From positions 1 to 57,003 of the forward strand of contig JAILCU010000041.1 of the NCBI GenBank assembly GCA_024690405.1: DNA of 57,003 nucleotides, written 5' to 3'. The position numbers and the translations under genes were made by a program. How positions within the stretch are numbered: position 1 is the first letter of the stretch; each line of letters starts with the position of its first letter. Shown in pieces: positions 27,277 through 36,070 of the stretch. Origin of the DNA: Bacteroidales bacterium (GTDB lineage Bacteria; Bacteroidota; Bacteroidia; Bacteroidales; Bacteroidaceae). The notes below the pieces were generated by a model. The model had not been told where the DNA came from. It worked only from the letters and a program-made list of their open reading frames with translations, and did no database searches.

Positions 27277-28053
27277 ATGACAAGCATTCTTAAGAATATC
27301 ATTCCGTTACTCACATTTGTGCTGTTGGCCTTTGCGCCGGCAGCACCGGTGTGGGCGGGTGATGCATTCACCATCGTGCTCGATGCCGGCCACGGTGGCA
27401 AGGACCCCGGAGCCCTCGGCAAGCGGGGGCGCGAGAAGAACATCAACCTTGATGTGACCCTCGCCGTAGGACGACTGATCGAGCAGAACCTGAAGGGTGT
27501 AAAAGTGGTATACACGCGCAAGACGGACGTGTTCGTCGAACTCAACGAGCGGGCAGCCATTGCCAACCGTGCCAAGGCAGACCTCTTCGTGAGCATCCAC
27601 ACCAACGCCCTGCCGGGGGGCAAGCAAGGCCGAGGCTCCGAGACCTACACCCTCGGTATGCACCGAGCTGCCGACAATCTGGACGTGGCCAAGCGTGAGA
27701 ACGAAGCCATCATGCTCGAGAAAGACTACGAGAACCGCTATGAGGGGTTTGATCCCAAGAGCGCCGAATCGTACATCATCTTTGAATTCATGCAGGACAA
27801 ATACATGGAACAGAGCGTCAAACTGGCAACGCTTATTCAGCGCCAGTTTCGTGTTGCCGGCCGTCCGGACAAGGGGGTGCATCAAGCAGGATTCCTCGTG
27901 CTGCGTGCCACCTCTATGCCTTCGTGTCTTGTGGAACTTGGTTACATCACTACTGCCAACGAGGAGAATTATCTACTTAGCCGCCAAGGCATTGAACAAC
28001 TGGCCAACAGTATCTATCAGGCCATTAAGAAATATAAAGAAAGCATCAAATGA
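27277..28053 (+). CDS. N-acetylmuramoyl-L-alanine amidase (Amidase_3, AmiC-like)
   Basis: The 258-residue protein starts at the ATG at 27277 (MTSILKNIIPLLTFVLLAFA, signal peptide), the first ATG after the promoter. The catalytic domain has the zinc ligands and acid residues of Amidase_3: IVLDAGHGGKDPGA, ERAAIANRAKADLFVSIHTNA and the C-terminal glutamate in SCLVELGYITTANEE. It cuts the amide between MurNAc and the stem peptide in the periplasm, usually during cell separation. There is no AMIN or SPOR domain. It overlaps the MCE gene by 4 bp. Confidence 0.93.
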   Translation: MTSILKNIIPLLTFVLLAFAPAAPVWAGDAFTIVLDAGHGGKDPGALGKRGREKNINLDVTLAVGRLIEQNLKGVKVVYTRKTDVFVELNERAAIANRAKADLFVSIHTNALPGGKQGRGSETYTLGMHRAADNLDVAKRENEAIMLEKDYENRYEGFDPKSAESYIIFEFMQDKYMEQSVKLATLIQRQFRVAGRPDKGVHQAGFLVLRATSMPSCLVELGYITTANEENYLLSRQGIEQLANSIYQAIKKYKESIK

Positions 28054-28949
28054 AGATCTCACGCGAAGTGAAAATAGGACTCTCTGGCCTCGTGGCCATT
28101 GTTCTGCTGTTTTTCACCATTAAGTTCTTACAAGGCGTCTCGCTCTTTCAGAGACATGACACCTACGTGATAAAGTTTAGCAATGCCAAGACTTTGGCGA
28201 AGTCGAGTCCTGTCTATGCTGATGGATATAACGTGGGTATTGTTTCGCAAATATACTACGACTATGACCATCCTGGGAACGGAGTGGTCGTTCATATTTC
28301 CGTCGAACATGGGATGCGCGTACCTGTGGGTACTCAAGCTATCCTCGACGAGGCGATGCTTGGCGGTTGCACTCTCAATCTGTTGATGGGCAATAATCCT
28401 ATGGAACGTTTGGAGGTAGGTGATACCATCCCTTCAAGTGATAACTTTGGCCTTTTAGCTAAGGCAGCTGATTTTATTCCCAAATTGGAGTTTACACTGA
28501 TGAAGGTCGATTCGCTGCTGACTTCGCTTAACATGATTGCCACAGACCCTCATTTGAAGCAGATTCTGGCCAATGCCGAAGCCCTTACGGCTAATCTCGA
28601 CAGGAGCAGCCAGGGGCTTAACCATTTATTGGAGAAAGATGTACCTCAGATGGCACAGACTTTTACAAAGGCAGGAGAAAACATCACACAACTTGCCGAT
28701 AAACTGAACCATCTGGACCTCGAAGGCACTATGTCACGTGTTGATGGCACTCTGAACAATGTCAACAAAATGACAGAACGCCTTAATACGCCCGACAATA
28801 CCATAGGATTGTTGCTCAACGACACTACGCTTTATTCCAATCTCAACCAAACTGTTTCTGGCGCCTCGGCTCTTGTTGAAGATTTGAAAGCTCACCCAAA
28901 ACGCTATGTACATTTTTCTGTTTTTGGTAAAAAGGAGGCAGAAAAATAA
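28050..28949 (+). CDS. MCE-domain (MlaD-like) lipid transport protein
   Basis: The 299-residue protein has a single N-terminal membrane anchor (LSGLVAIVLLFFTIKFLQGV). The MCE domain follows directly: YVIKFSNAKTLAKSSPVYADGYNVGIVSQI and VPVGTQAILDEAMLGG. The C-terminal half is helical (NAEALTANLDRSSQGLNHLL), probably coiled coil in a hexameric tunnel. MlaD-type proteins carry phospholipids between the membranes. The ABC ATPase and permease partners (mlaF/mlaE) are not adjacent here. Gene order amidase-mce is common in Bacteroidales. Confidence 0.9.
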   Translation: MKISREVKIGLSGLVAIVLLFFTIKFLQGVSLFQRHDTYVIKFSNAKTLAKSSPVYADGYNVGIVSQIYYDYDHPGNGVVVHISVEHGMRVPVGTQAILDEAMLGGCTLNLLMGNNPMERLEVGDTIPSSDNFGLLAKAADFIPKLEFTLMKVDSLLTSLNMIATDPHLKQILANAEALTANLDRSSQGLNHLLEKDVPQMAQTFTKAGENITQLADKLNHLDLEGTMSRVDGTLNNVNKMTERLNTPDNTIGLLLNDTTLYSNLNQTVSGASALVEDLKAHPKRYVHFSVFGKKEAEK

Positions 28950-29079
28950 TTGAATAAGGAAACCTTTATGAACTCCTTTAAAAAATGCTTAAAAAGAAAT
29001 TATCCAAATAAAAATTTATTTTTTAAGGACGTTCCATAGTTGGGCGTAAGTGACCAAGTTCTCGATATTTATGTGGAAC

Positions 29080-29113
29080 AAAAAAAAACGGGCAACTGCA
29101 GGTGCAGTTGCCC
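29080..29113. terminator. Strong hairpin between mce and dnaA
   Basis: GGGCAACTGCA at 29090-29100 pairs perfectly with TGCAGTTGCCC at 29103-29113. Nine A precede it on the plus strand, so on the minus strand a T-run follows. It may end transcription from either side; on the plus strand only a weak A/T stretch follows. The rest of the 28950-29319 gap is A/T-rich and holds no gene. Confidence 0.55.
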
Positions 29114-29242
29114 TAATTTATTGATTATCAAGTGTTTGTAAAATTTAAACTGTGATGAGCTTTTTTTTTAGGTCACTTTTCCCATCTCGTGGAAAATACG
29201 TCAGTTATCTGCATTTTAACGATTAATTTTTCTGAGGCTCAT

Positions 29243-29273
29243 TTTGGCATAAAAAAAAATATTTGTACCTTTG
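29243..29273 (+). promoter_or_regulatory. dnaA promoter (-33 and -7)
   Basis: TTTG at 29243-29246 and TACCTTTG at 29266-29273 are separated by 19 bp. This is the best complete match to the Bacteroidetes vegetative promoter in the window. The leader to the ATG is about 40 nt. Confidence 0.7.
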
Positions 29274-29319
29274 CACTCGCAATTCGGCTTAAACGAAAAG
29301 ATTCACTTTACCCGATCGA

Positions 29320-30720
29320 ATGAAAGCAACCTCTTCACATACAGATCCTCGGTGGAAGGACTGTCTGCGGATGATACAAAACAATGTTCAGCGGCAGCAG
29401 TTCGAGACTTGGTTTGCTCCGATTACTTTTGTCTGTTTTGACGAGAGTAGCCGGCAGTTGACCCTGTGTGTACCCAGTCCTTTTATTCGTGAGTATATAG
29501 AGGCCCACTTCCTAAAACTCTTCCGTGCTGTGCTTCTCCGTTGTTTTGGAGAGGGAGTGCGGCTCATCTATGAGGTTCAGGTGGACGCTACCAACGATTT
29601 GCATATTGATGAAGAAGCCACCAGCCGTTCAACTCAAGTAGGAACGCCGGTGCGAATGTCTGGGCTCAACCGTAGTCCGCGTCAACTGCAGGCCCTTGAT
29701 TCACAGCTCAAGGCAGAGTATACTTTCGACAATTTCATAGAAGGAGATAGCAATAAACTGCCTCGTACCGTCGGTTTGGCCATTGCTCAGAATCCGCGTC
29801 AGGCGACTTTTAACCCTTTATTTATATATGGTGGTTCTGGCGTCGGGAAGACTCATCTCGTGAATGCCATTGGTACGCGTCTGAAAGAGTTGCATCCGCA
29901 GTTGCGTGTGCTCTATGTCTCTGCTCACCTCTTCCAGGTGCAGTACACTGATAGCGTGCGACAAAACACCCTCAATGATTTCATCGCTTTCTATCAGAGT
30001 ATTGATGTGCTCATTATCGACGACGTACAGGAATTTGCCACTTTACAGAAAACTCAGCTCACCTTTTTCCATATCTTCAACCACTTGCACCAAAACGGAC
30101 GACAACTGATTCTAACTTCTGACCGCCCGCCTGTGGCACTGCAAGGCATGGAGGAGCGTTTGCTCACTCGCTTCAAATGGGGACTTTTGGCTGAGCTGGA
30201 GCGTCCGAATGAGTCCTTGCGCCGCGACATTCTGCGTTATCATATCCGTCACGACGGTTTGCATATCCCAGAGAATGTCGTCAGTTATATCGCAGCTCAT
30301 GTCGATAATAGTATCCGTGATCTTGAGGGTGTCCTCAATTCGTTGATGGCATACAGTGTTGTCTATAATTGTGATGTGGATATCGCTTTAGCAGAGCGTG
30401 TCATTGGCCGCACAATAGGTTTGGCGTTGCAGCGTCCCCCAATCACTGTGGAAAGCATCGTAGAGCGGACTTGTGCCTATTTCGACCAGTCGCCTTCAGA
30501 CATCATGTCTTCAAGTCGCAAGGCCAATATCGTACTGGTGCGCCAAGTCATCATGTATCTTGCTCAGAAACACACCACTCTCAGTACTACGCGCATCGGT
30601 ATGGCCATCGGTCGTCGTGGACACGCTACCGTCCTTCATTCTTGCCAGGCTATCTCACGCCGCCTTGAGGCAGATTCAGAGTTCCGCGCACGGGTTGCTG
30701 AACTTGAGCAGAATCTGTAA
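29320..30720 (+). CDS. dnaA: Chromosomal replication initiator DnaA
   Basis: The 466-residue protein has all four domains. Domain I is at the N-terminus (WKDCLRMIQNNVQRQQFETWF). The AAA+ core starts at YTFDNFIEGDSNKLP, with Walker A IYGGSGVGKTHLV and Walker B VLIIDDVQEF, then LTSDRPPVALQGMEERLLTRFKWGL. The C-terminal DNA-binding domain ends with IGRRGHATVLHSCQAI, a variant of the usual GRDHTTVLHA signature. It binds oriC and opens it. Only an imperfect DnaA-box-like TTATCCAAA (near 28998) is visible upstream, so oriC is not claimed here. Confidence 0.96.
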   Translation: MKATSSHTDPRWKDCLRMIQNNVQRQQFETWFAPITFVCFDESSRQLTLCVPSPFIREYIEAHFLKLFRAVLLRCFGEGVRLIYEVQVDATNDLHIDEEATSRSTQVGTPVRMSGLNRSPRQLQALDSQLKAEYTFDNFIEGDSNKLPRTVGLAIAQNPRQATFNPLFIYGGSGVGKTHLVNAIGTRLKELHPQLRVLYVSAHLFQVQYTDSVRQNTLNDFIAFYQSIDVLIIDDVQEFATLQKTQLTFFHIFNHLHQNGRQLILTSDRPPVALQGMEERLLTRFKWGLLAELERPNESLRRDILRYHIRHDGLHIPENVVSYIAAHVDNSIRDLEGVLNSLMAYSVVYNCDVDIALAERVIGRTIGLALQRPPITVESIVERTCAYFDQSPSDIMSSSRKANIVLVRQVIMYLAQKHTTLSTTRIGMAIGRRGHATVLHSCQAISRRLEADSEFRARVAELEQNL

Positions 30721-30732
30721 AGGGGGAGGTGT

Positions 30733-30828
30733 GCGACTTGTCGTGTGAGGCTGAACGACCTGTCGTGTGAGGCTGAACGACCTGTCGTGTGAGGTTGAGC
30801 GACCTGTCGTGTGAGGTTGTGCGACCTT
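30733..30828. repeat. 22-bp direct repeats, four units plus a partial, downstream of dnaA
   Basis: The unit is about CGACCTGTCGTGTGAGGCTG plus two bases, repeated four times without spacers and starting 13 bp after the dnaA stop. Changes are limited to a few positions. The absence of spacers excludes a CRISPR array. Confidence 0.85.
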
Positions 30829-30906
30829 ATGCTGGAAACCACAACTTTTATATCCTATACCAGCTTTATTGTTTCTGGCTTTCGCCCTGATCATACTTTT
30901 GCTAGG

Positions 30907-30983
30907 ACCTGACTTAATACAGAAAAGGTGCACATGATTCGAATTTGTTAAATCATGTGCACCTTTTCTGTATTAAGTCAGGT
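30907..30983. repeat. Perfect 33-bp inverted repeat with 11-nt loop
   Basis: The arms 30907-30939 and 30951-30983 are exact reverse complements (starting ACCTGACTTAATACAG and ending CTGTATTAAGTCAGGT). The loop at 30940-30950 is A/T-rich. No T-run follows on either strand, which is unlike a standard terminator. It lies between the convergent dnaA and GH43 genes. The remaining part of the 30721-31046 gap holds the 22-bp repeats and a CCCCTCGGGG palindrome near 31005. Confidence 0.9.
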
Positions 30984-31046
30984 GCCTTCTTTTTGAATGA
31001 TAGTCCCCTCGGGGGGGGAATGGGGAGGCAATATCCTACTTCCTTA

Positions 31047-32153
31047 TCAAATCTCTGGCCAACCATCCTCGTTCCATTTGATTTCGCGTTGAACGAGAAT
31101 GCTTTGTCCGGAGTGTTGAATGCTGTAGCCGTGGCAGATGAAGAGGTCGCGGCCATCTGGGAGATGGTAGGCGGCGCTATGACCAGCCGCTTCAAATTCC
31201 TTTTTGTCGCCCTCGATAAAGAGATTGCCACCGCCGGCTGTCATATCCCGACCTTGTGCATCAACATAAGGACCGTCGACTTTCTTGCTGCGGCCTACGA
31301 CCACTTTGTAGTTGCTCTTCATACCACGGCAGCAGTAGTCGTGACTGACGAAGAGGTAGAAGTAATCTCCGTGGCGGAGAATGAAGGGGGCCTCAATTGC
31401 ATTTCGTCCGGCAAAGCGTGAGGTGGGGTTGGGCTCTGCATTCAGGGTGTCGCGCAGGGCTACGCGGCGAGCGATGGTCTTGGGCTTCACGCCGGCAGGG
31501 ATGTGCATCGTCTCGGGGTCCAGGGGTGCCATTTGGATTCCGTCCCAGAAGGAGCCCCAAGTGAGCCAGGGCTTACCGTTCTCGTCGAGGATGAAAGCGG
31601 GGTCGATGGCATTCCAGTCGTCACGACGCTCACGGGAGGCTACCAGACAACCATGGTCCGTCCACTTGTAGTTGATGCTGTCCTTGAAGTTGAGGGTCGG
31701 GGAGGAGGCAAGTCCGATGGCCGAAGTGTTGCGTCCGAAGGTGGAACAGGAGTAGGCCAGCCACCAGCGGCCGTTGTAGTGAATGACGTCCGGCGCCCAA
31801 ACGTGGTTGCGGAATCCGGGGACGCTGTCTGCCGTCCATTTCGGGATCTCGGCAATCGTGGGACGACGGTGGCCTGTCCAAGTCTTGAGGTCGTTGGACG
31901 TCATCATCATCACGCCCATTCCGGTGGCAAAAAGGTAATAGGTGCCGTCTTCATAAGCCATCACCGGGTCGTGCACCATCGGTGTCTCGGTGGTGTAACT
32001 TTCCATACTACGCATATGTCGGGGACGACGTTGCATGGAGGGGTTGTTTTGTCCTTGACCTTGCGGTTGGGTCGGAGTTACTTGAGCCGTTAGCGTGCTA
32101 GCAATGAACAGAAAAAGCAGCAGGAGTGCTTCCTTGGTCGTGAAATGTTTCAT
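31047..32153 (-). CDS. GH43 arabinan endo-1,5-alpha-L-arabinanase-like enzyme
   Basis: The 368-residue protein starts at the ATG at 32153 (MKHFTTKEALLLLFLFIAST, signal peptide); the codon 9 bp upstream is TTG. The five-bladed propeller carries the three GH43 acids. The general base is in VHDPVMAYEDG (D62), the pKa-tuning aspartate in WNAIDPAFILDENG, and the acid glutamate in NAIEAPFILRHGDYFYLFVS. FRNHVWAPDVIHYNGRWWLA and the C-terminal GNLFIEGDKKEFEAAGHSA fit the endo-arabinanase branch of GH43. It would cut arabinan side chains of rhamnogalacturonan I, consistent with the PL11 lyases. A single gene; no sure promoter is visible in the long gap upstream. Confidence 0.88.
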   Translation of the reverse strand: MKHFTTKEALLLLFLFIASTLTAQVTPTQPQGQGQNNPSMQRRPRHMRSMESYTTETPMVHDPVMAYEDGTYYLFATGMGVMMMTSNDLKTWTGHRRPTIAEIPKWTADSVPGFRNHVWAPDVIHYNGRWWLAYSCSTFGRNTSAIGLASSPTLNFKDSINYKWTDHGCLVASRERRDDWNAIDPAFILDENGKPWLTWGSFWDGIQMAPLDPETMHIPAGVKPKTIARRVALRDTLNAEPNPTSRFAGRNAIEAPFILRHGDYFYLFVSHDYCCRGMKSNYKVVVGRSKKVDGPYVDAQGRDMTAGGGNLFIEGDKKEFEAAGHSAAYHLPDGRDLFICHGYSIQHSGQSILVQREIKWNEDGWPEI

Positions 32154-32276
32154 TGTGTTCAATTCTTTTTTAATGAATATTGTTTATATGAGAACGGACA
32201 AGGAGGAAAAAATGGAAGAATGAGAGGGTAGGCGTCAAGAGTCTGCACATCAATCAGGTGAAGGGGTCTGGAGAAT

Positions 32277-32340
32277 CCTTAGGATTTAGAGAACCTGGAA
32301 GAACTAGAGAATCTAGAAACTCTAGAGAATAAAGAAGGCC
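32277..32340. repeat. Degenerate 9-bp repeats (CTAGAGAA type)
   Basis: About six or seven 9-mers such as ACTAGAGAA, TCTAGAAAC and TCTAGAGAA sit in the 412-bp gap between kbl and GH43. The unit resembles CTAGAAAT/CTCTAGAC strings in the short gap after the DMT transporter (35980-36050). Confidence 0.6.
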
Positions 32341-32456
32341 TAGAGCAAGTGCATCAAAAGTGGGTGTATCAGTCTGTTTGCGTGTCAAAAAGTAATCTCA
32401 TTAAAAATAAGAGCGTTAAAATGCCCAAAGGTTTAATCCGAATCAAGTAAAAGTTT

Positions 32457-32495
32457 AAAAAAAGGAGAGAGGAGCACCACATCTGCCCCTCTCCC
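32457..32495 (-). terminator. Intrinsic terminator of kbl
   Basis: On the minus strand GGGAGAGGGGCA, a 7-nt loop and TGCTCCTCTCTCC form an imperfect stem followed by seven T. It is 70 bp after the kbl stop. Between it and the 9-bp repeats nothing else is seen in the gap. Confidence 0.7.
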
Positions 32496-32565
32496 GCTAA
32501 CGTCCGAAGAATCTTTATTCCTTAATTCCTTAATTCTTATATTCCTTAATTATCTACCTCTTCTC

Positions 32566-33753
32566 TTATTTCAGCACGCCAAGTTCACGTCCCACCTTCT
32601 GGAAGGCGGCGATGCACTTGTCGAGTTGTTCGCGGTTGTGTCCGGCGCTGATTTGCACGCGTATGCGGGCCTGGCCTTTCGGAACCACGGGGTAATAGAA
32701 GCCGGTTACGTAGATTCCTTCTTCCTGCAGACGGGCTGCGAAACGCTGCGACAGCGGTGCGTCGTAGAGCATCACGGCACAGATGGCGCTCTGCGTGGGC
32801 TTGATGTCGAAGCCGCTGGCCATCATCTTGTCGCGGAAATAGTTGACATTCTCCACGAGGCGGTCGTGCAGTTCATTGCTTTCGTCGAGCATCTTGAAAA
32901 CTTCGAGCGAAGCGCCGATGATGCCGGGGGCGAGGCTGTTGGAGAAGAGGTAGGGGCGTGAGCGCTGGCGCAGCAAATCGATGATCTCCTTCCGGCCGGT
33001 GGTGAAACCGCCCATCGCGCCGCCGAAAGCCTTGCCGAGGGTGCCGGTGTAGATGTCCACCCGTCCGTAGGTGCCGAAGAACTCACTGACACCGCGGCCT
33101 GTTGCGCCTACGACACCCGCGCTGTGACTCTCGTCAACCATCACAAGGGCATCGTATTTCTCGGCCAAGTCGCAGATTTTGTCCATCGGCGCGACATTTC
33201 CGTCCATCGAGAACACGCCGTCGGTAACAACAATGCGGAAGCGCTGTTCCTGTGCCGCAATCAGTTGGCGCTCCAGGTCCTCCATATCGGCATTCGCATA
33301 GCGGTAACGCTTTGCCTTGCACAAGCGTACACCATCGATGATTGAGGCGTGGTTGAGGGCATCGCTGATAATGGCGTCCTCCTCGGTGAGCAGAGGCTCG
33401 AAAACGCCGCCGTTGGCATCGAAACACGCAGCATAGAGAATGGTGTCTTCCGTCTTGAAGAAGCGGCTGATGGCAGCCTCCAAGTCCTTGTGGATATCCT
33501 GGGTGCCGCAGATGAAACGAACGCTTGACATTCCGTAGCCGCGGCGGTCCATCATCTTCTTGGCGCCTTCGATGAGGCGGGGATGGTTGCTCAGACCCAG
33601 GTAGTTGTTGGCGCAGAAATTGAGCACTTCCTTGCCTGCCACTTCGATGGCTGCGGCCTGGGGACTTTCAATGAGGCGTTCCTCCTTGTAGAGACCGGCC
33701 TCGCGGATTTCCTTCAGCGTCTGCTGAAGATGCTCTTGCATTTTACCGTACAT
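32566..33753 (-). CDS. kbl: 2-amino-3-ketobutyrate CoA ligase (glycine C-acetyltransferase)
   Basis: The 395-residue alpha-oxoamine synthase has the usual length. Motifs are [58 protein letters not shown] and the PLP lysine K241 in [15 protein letters not shown]. Unlike the 8-amino-7-oxononanoate synthase branch, it has the Kbl-specific VRFICGTQ segment. It splits 2-amino-3-ketobutyrate with CoA into glycine and acetyl-CoA, the second step of threonine breakdown. The divergent neighbour is the matching threonine dehydrogenase, and the glycine cleavage genes are 16 kb downstream. Confidence 0.95.
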   Translation of the reverse strand: MYGKMQEHLQQTLKEIREAGLYKEERLIESPQAAAIEVAGKEVLNFCANNYLGLSNHPRLIEGAKKMMDRRGYGMSSVRFICGTQDIHKDLEAAISRFFKTEDTILYAACFDANGGVFEPLLTEEDAIISDALNHASIIDGVRLCKAKRYRYANADMEDLERQLIAAQEQRFRIVVTDGVFSMDGNVAPMDKICDLAEKYDALVMVDESHSAGVVGATGRGVSEFFGTYGRVDIYTGTLGKAFGGAMGGFTTGRKEIIDLLRQRSRPYLFSNSLAPGIIGASLEVFKMLDESNELHDRLVENVNYFRDKMMASGFDIKPTQSAICAVMLYDAPLSQRFAARLQEEGIYVTGFYYPVVPKGQARIRVQISAGHNREQLDKCIAAFQKVGRELGVLK

Positions 33754-33820
33754 AATTCTTATAGCATTTAAAGGTTAAAAGGTTTGTCAAATCTGATGAA
33801 TAGTTAGCCTTATTCGTGTG

Positions 33821-33828
33821 CAAAGTTA
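33821..33828 (-). promoter_or_regulatory. -7 element of kbl
   Basis: The minus strand reads TAACTTTG. It is about 68 bp before the kbl start, in the shared kbl-tdh divergent region. Confidence 0.55.
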
Positions 33829-33934
33829 ATGCTTTTTGCGACGTTATAGCATAAACGGAGCGAGAAAATGGCATAATTCACACCTTTTAAACAAAAAAGT
33901 TTCTCGTTTTCATTTTTCGCATAACTCTTTTCAC

Positions 33935-33942
33935 TATCTTTG
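33935..33942 (+). promoter_or_regulatory. -7 element of tdh
   Basis: TATCTTTG, 52 bp before the tdh ATG. The kbl and tdh elements are about 110 bp apart, back to back, which allows joint control. Confidence 0.55.
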
Positions 33943-33993
33943 TGCCGCAAAATAGAGAAAACTTGTAATCAGACTAACTCATTAAACTTTGAA

Positions 33994-34953
33994 ATGAAAA
34001 ACATTCTTGTCATCGGCTCTACGGGCCAAATTGGCTCGGAACTGACAGCTGAATTGAGAAACCGTTTTGGTAGTGCTCATGTTGTGGCCGGATATATTCC
34101 TGGGGCAGAACCCAAGGGGGAATTGGCCGAGAATGGCCCCTCGGCTATAGCCGATGTCACTAACGGTGAACAGATGGCGGCAGTCGTACGTGAACATCAT
34201 ATAGATACCATCTACAACCTTGCAGCTTTGTTGAGTGTGGTGGCAGAACAGAAACCACGCCTGGCCTGGAAGATTGGTATTGACGGGCTGTGGAACGTGC
34301 TTGAGGTGGCTCGCGAGAACCAGTGCGCCGTCTTCACGCCTTCCAGCATCGGCAGTTTCGGGCCCAACACCCCGCACGAACTGACGCCGCAGGACACCGT
34401 CCAGCGTCCCCGCACCATCTATGGCGTTTCGAAGGTCACGACCGAACTGCTCTCCGACTACTATTACACGAAATACGGTGTGGACACGCGCTCCGTACGT
34501 TTCCCCGGTCTCATCAGTTATGTCACGCCTCCGGGCGGCGGCACCACCGATTATGCCGTTGACATTTTCTACGCCGCTGTGCGTGGCGAGAAATTTGTTT
34601 GCCCTATCGCTGAAGGCACTCGTATGGATATGATGTATATGCCGGATGGCCTGCGCGCTGCCATCGAACTGATGGAAGCGGACCCCGCTAAGCTTATTCA
34701 CCGCAACGGCTTTAACGTCACTGCGATGAGTTTCCCGCCCGAGAAGATCTACGCGGAAATCAAGAAACGCTGTCCCGACTTTGAGATGGTCTATGATGTA
34801 GATCCCCTCAAGCAAGCCATCGCCGAGAGTTGGCCCGACAGCCTTGATGACTCGGCAGCCCGCGAGGAGTGGGGATGGCGACCCAACTTTGGCATTGGTG
34901 CTATGACGCGCGATATGCTGGAGAAACTTAGCGAGAGACTCTTGAAGAAATAA
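33994..34953 (+). CDS. tdh: L-threonine 3-dehydrogenase, short-chain (UDP-galactose-epimerase-like) type
   Basis: The 319-residue protein starts at the ATG at 33994 (MKNILVIGSTGQIGSELTAE). The extended SDR fold has NAD loop GSTGQIG (8-14), NLAALLSVVAEQ and the catalytic YxxxK as Y143/K147 in TIYGVSKVTTE. RFPGLISYVTPPGGGTTDYAV and the substrate region GTRMDMMYMPD are characteristic of the epimerase-like threonine dehydrogenases, distinct from the zinc-dependent E. coli Tdh. It oxidises threonine to 2-amino-3-ketobutyrate for the divergent Kbl. The DMT transporter starts 9 bp after its stop, so it is probably co-transcribed. Confidence 0.93.
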   Translation: MKNILVIGSTGQIGSELTAELRNRFGSAHVVAGYIPGAEPKGELAENGPSAIADVTNGEQMAAVVREHHIDTIYNLAALLSVVAEQKPRLAWKIGIDGLWNVLEVARENQCAVFTPSSIGSFGPNTPHELTPQDTVQRPRTIYGVSKVTTELLSDYYYTKYGVDTRSVRFPGLISYVTPPGGGTTDYAVDIFYAAVRGEKFVCPIAEGTRMDMMYMPDGLRAAIELMEADPAKLIHRNGFNVTAMSFPPEKIYAEIKKRCPDFEMVYDVDPLKQAIAESWPDSLDDSAAREEWGWRPNFGIGAMTRDMLEKLSERLLKK

Positions 34954-34962
34954 GGCGCAAAG

Positions 34963-35976
34963 ATGCCATACGGAGAAATCCTTTCCATCATCGTTGCGGT
35001 CACTTGGACTATTACAGCCTTGTGCGCTGAGGTCGCTAGCCGCAGGATGGGTCAGTTGCAGATGAACTTTCTCCGCATGGCAGCCTCCCTGGTCATTCTG
35101 GCCCTCATCCTCTGGGTTGCTACGGGTTCTCCCTTGCCGCAGGGTATGGGCGTTTCTGCAATTCTATGGTTGTTGGCCTCCGGGGTTGTAGGTTATGTCT
35201 TTGGCGACTATTGCCTCTTCTCGTCCTACGAGCTGGCGGGCAGCCGTTTCGGTCAACTTTTTATGACCCTTGCCCCTGTCTTCTCGGCTCTGGCCGCGTG
35301 GGTGCTTCTGGGCGAAACCCTCACCGCTCAAGCCCTGCTCGGAATCGTCGTAACGCTCAGCGGTATTGCTATCGTCGTACGTAAGCGTAAGAAAAAAAAG
35401 GTCCCAGAGTCAAGTCCGACCGCAGCAGATGGCGGTACTTCCACTCTGACCGCAGATAGTGGTGCTTCCACCCCGACCGCAGTAAATGGCAGTACTTCCA
35501 CCCCTTCATTGCCTAAGCGCAGAGGTCCGCTTCCTCCCAAGGCTTATCTCTTTGGTATTGGAGCAGCAATGGGCCAAGGCTTTGGCATCGTGTTGTCGAA
35601 GGTAGGTATGGGGTTATGCGAGACGACGCCCCTGTTGCCGATGGCTGCCACGATGGTCCGCGGCGTTGCAGGTCTGATAGGTTTCGGCATCGCTTACTAT
35701 TTAAAAGGAAACCGCGCGCGTATGCACGAAGGACTTCACGACCGCACTACGATGACCGCCGCCGCAGGTGCCATTATCACCGGACCCGTCATCGGTGTTT
35801 CGCTGTCCCTGTTGGCGGTGCAACTGGCCCCGGCCGGCATTGCTTCCACGCTGATGGCCTTGACTCCCGTGTTCATCCTTTGGCCCACGCGCTGGCTCTT
35901 CCATCAGCCCATCACCGCCCGCGATCTCTTCGGCACCCTTGTCGCCGTCCTCGGCGTCGCCCTCTTCTTTTTGTAG
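34963..35976 (+). CDS. EamA/DMT-family transporter with a repetitive central linker
   Basis: The 337-residue membrane protein has two EamA halves of about five helices each. The first runs from ILSIIVAVTWTITALCAEVA to LLGIVVTLSGIAIVV, the second from AYLFGIGAAMGQGFGIVLSK to LFGTLVAVLGVALFFL. The halves are joined by a basic stretch (RKRKKKK) and a Thr/Ser/Ala-rich linker at about residues 152-180 made of three degenerate 9-10-residue repeats. DMT proteins export amino acids or metabolites. Coupling to tdh suggests an amino-acid-related substrate, but this is a guess. Confidence 0.88.
   Translation: MPYGEILSIIVAVTWTITALCAEVASRRMGQLQMNFLRMAASLVILALILWVATGSPLPQGMGVSAILWLLASGVVGYVFGDYCLFSSYELAGSRFGQLFMTLAPVFSALAAWVLLGETLTAQALLGIVVTLSGIAIVVRKRKKKKVPESSPTAADGGTSTLTADSGASTPTAVNGSTSTPSLPKRRGPLPPKAYLFGIGAAMGQGFGIVLSKVGMGLCETTPLLPMAATMVRGVAGLIGFGIAYYLKGNRARMHEGLHDRTTMTAAAGAIITGPVIGVSLSLLAVQLAPAGIASTLMALTPVFILWPTRWLFHQPITARDLFGTLVAVLGVALFFL
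35416..35502 (+). repeat. Coding minisatellite in the transporter linker
   Basis: Three in-frame units of 27-30 bp, each beginning YTGACCGCAG or CCGACCGCAG and ending TTCCACY, encode PTAADGGTST, LTADSGAST and PTAVNGSTST. The linker falls between the two halves of the transporter, where length change is tolerable. Confidence 0.85.
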
Positions 35977-36070
35977 ACGCTGGCACTAGAAATGCCAGAT
36001 GCTCTAGACAACCTGGCAAATTTAGTTTCTAGCCCCCTAAATCTCTAATTCTAAATCATCTCATCTGCCT

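Noticed and set aside
28950-29319. Chromosomal origin next to dnaA
   Set aside because: The region is A/T-rich, but only one imperfect DnaA-box-like sequence is visible and no box cluster. A GC-skew plot would be needed.
30733-30828. CRISPR array
   Set aside because: The 22-bp units are directly adjacent with no spacers and no cas genes are present.
30907-30983. Ordinary rho-independent terminator of dnaA
   Set aside because: The stem is far longer than usual and no T-run follows either arm, so I list it as a repeat of unknown function.
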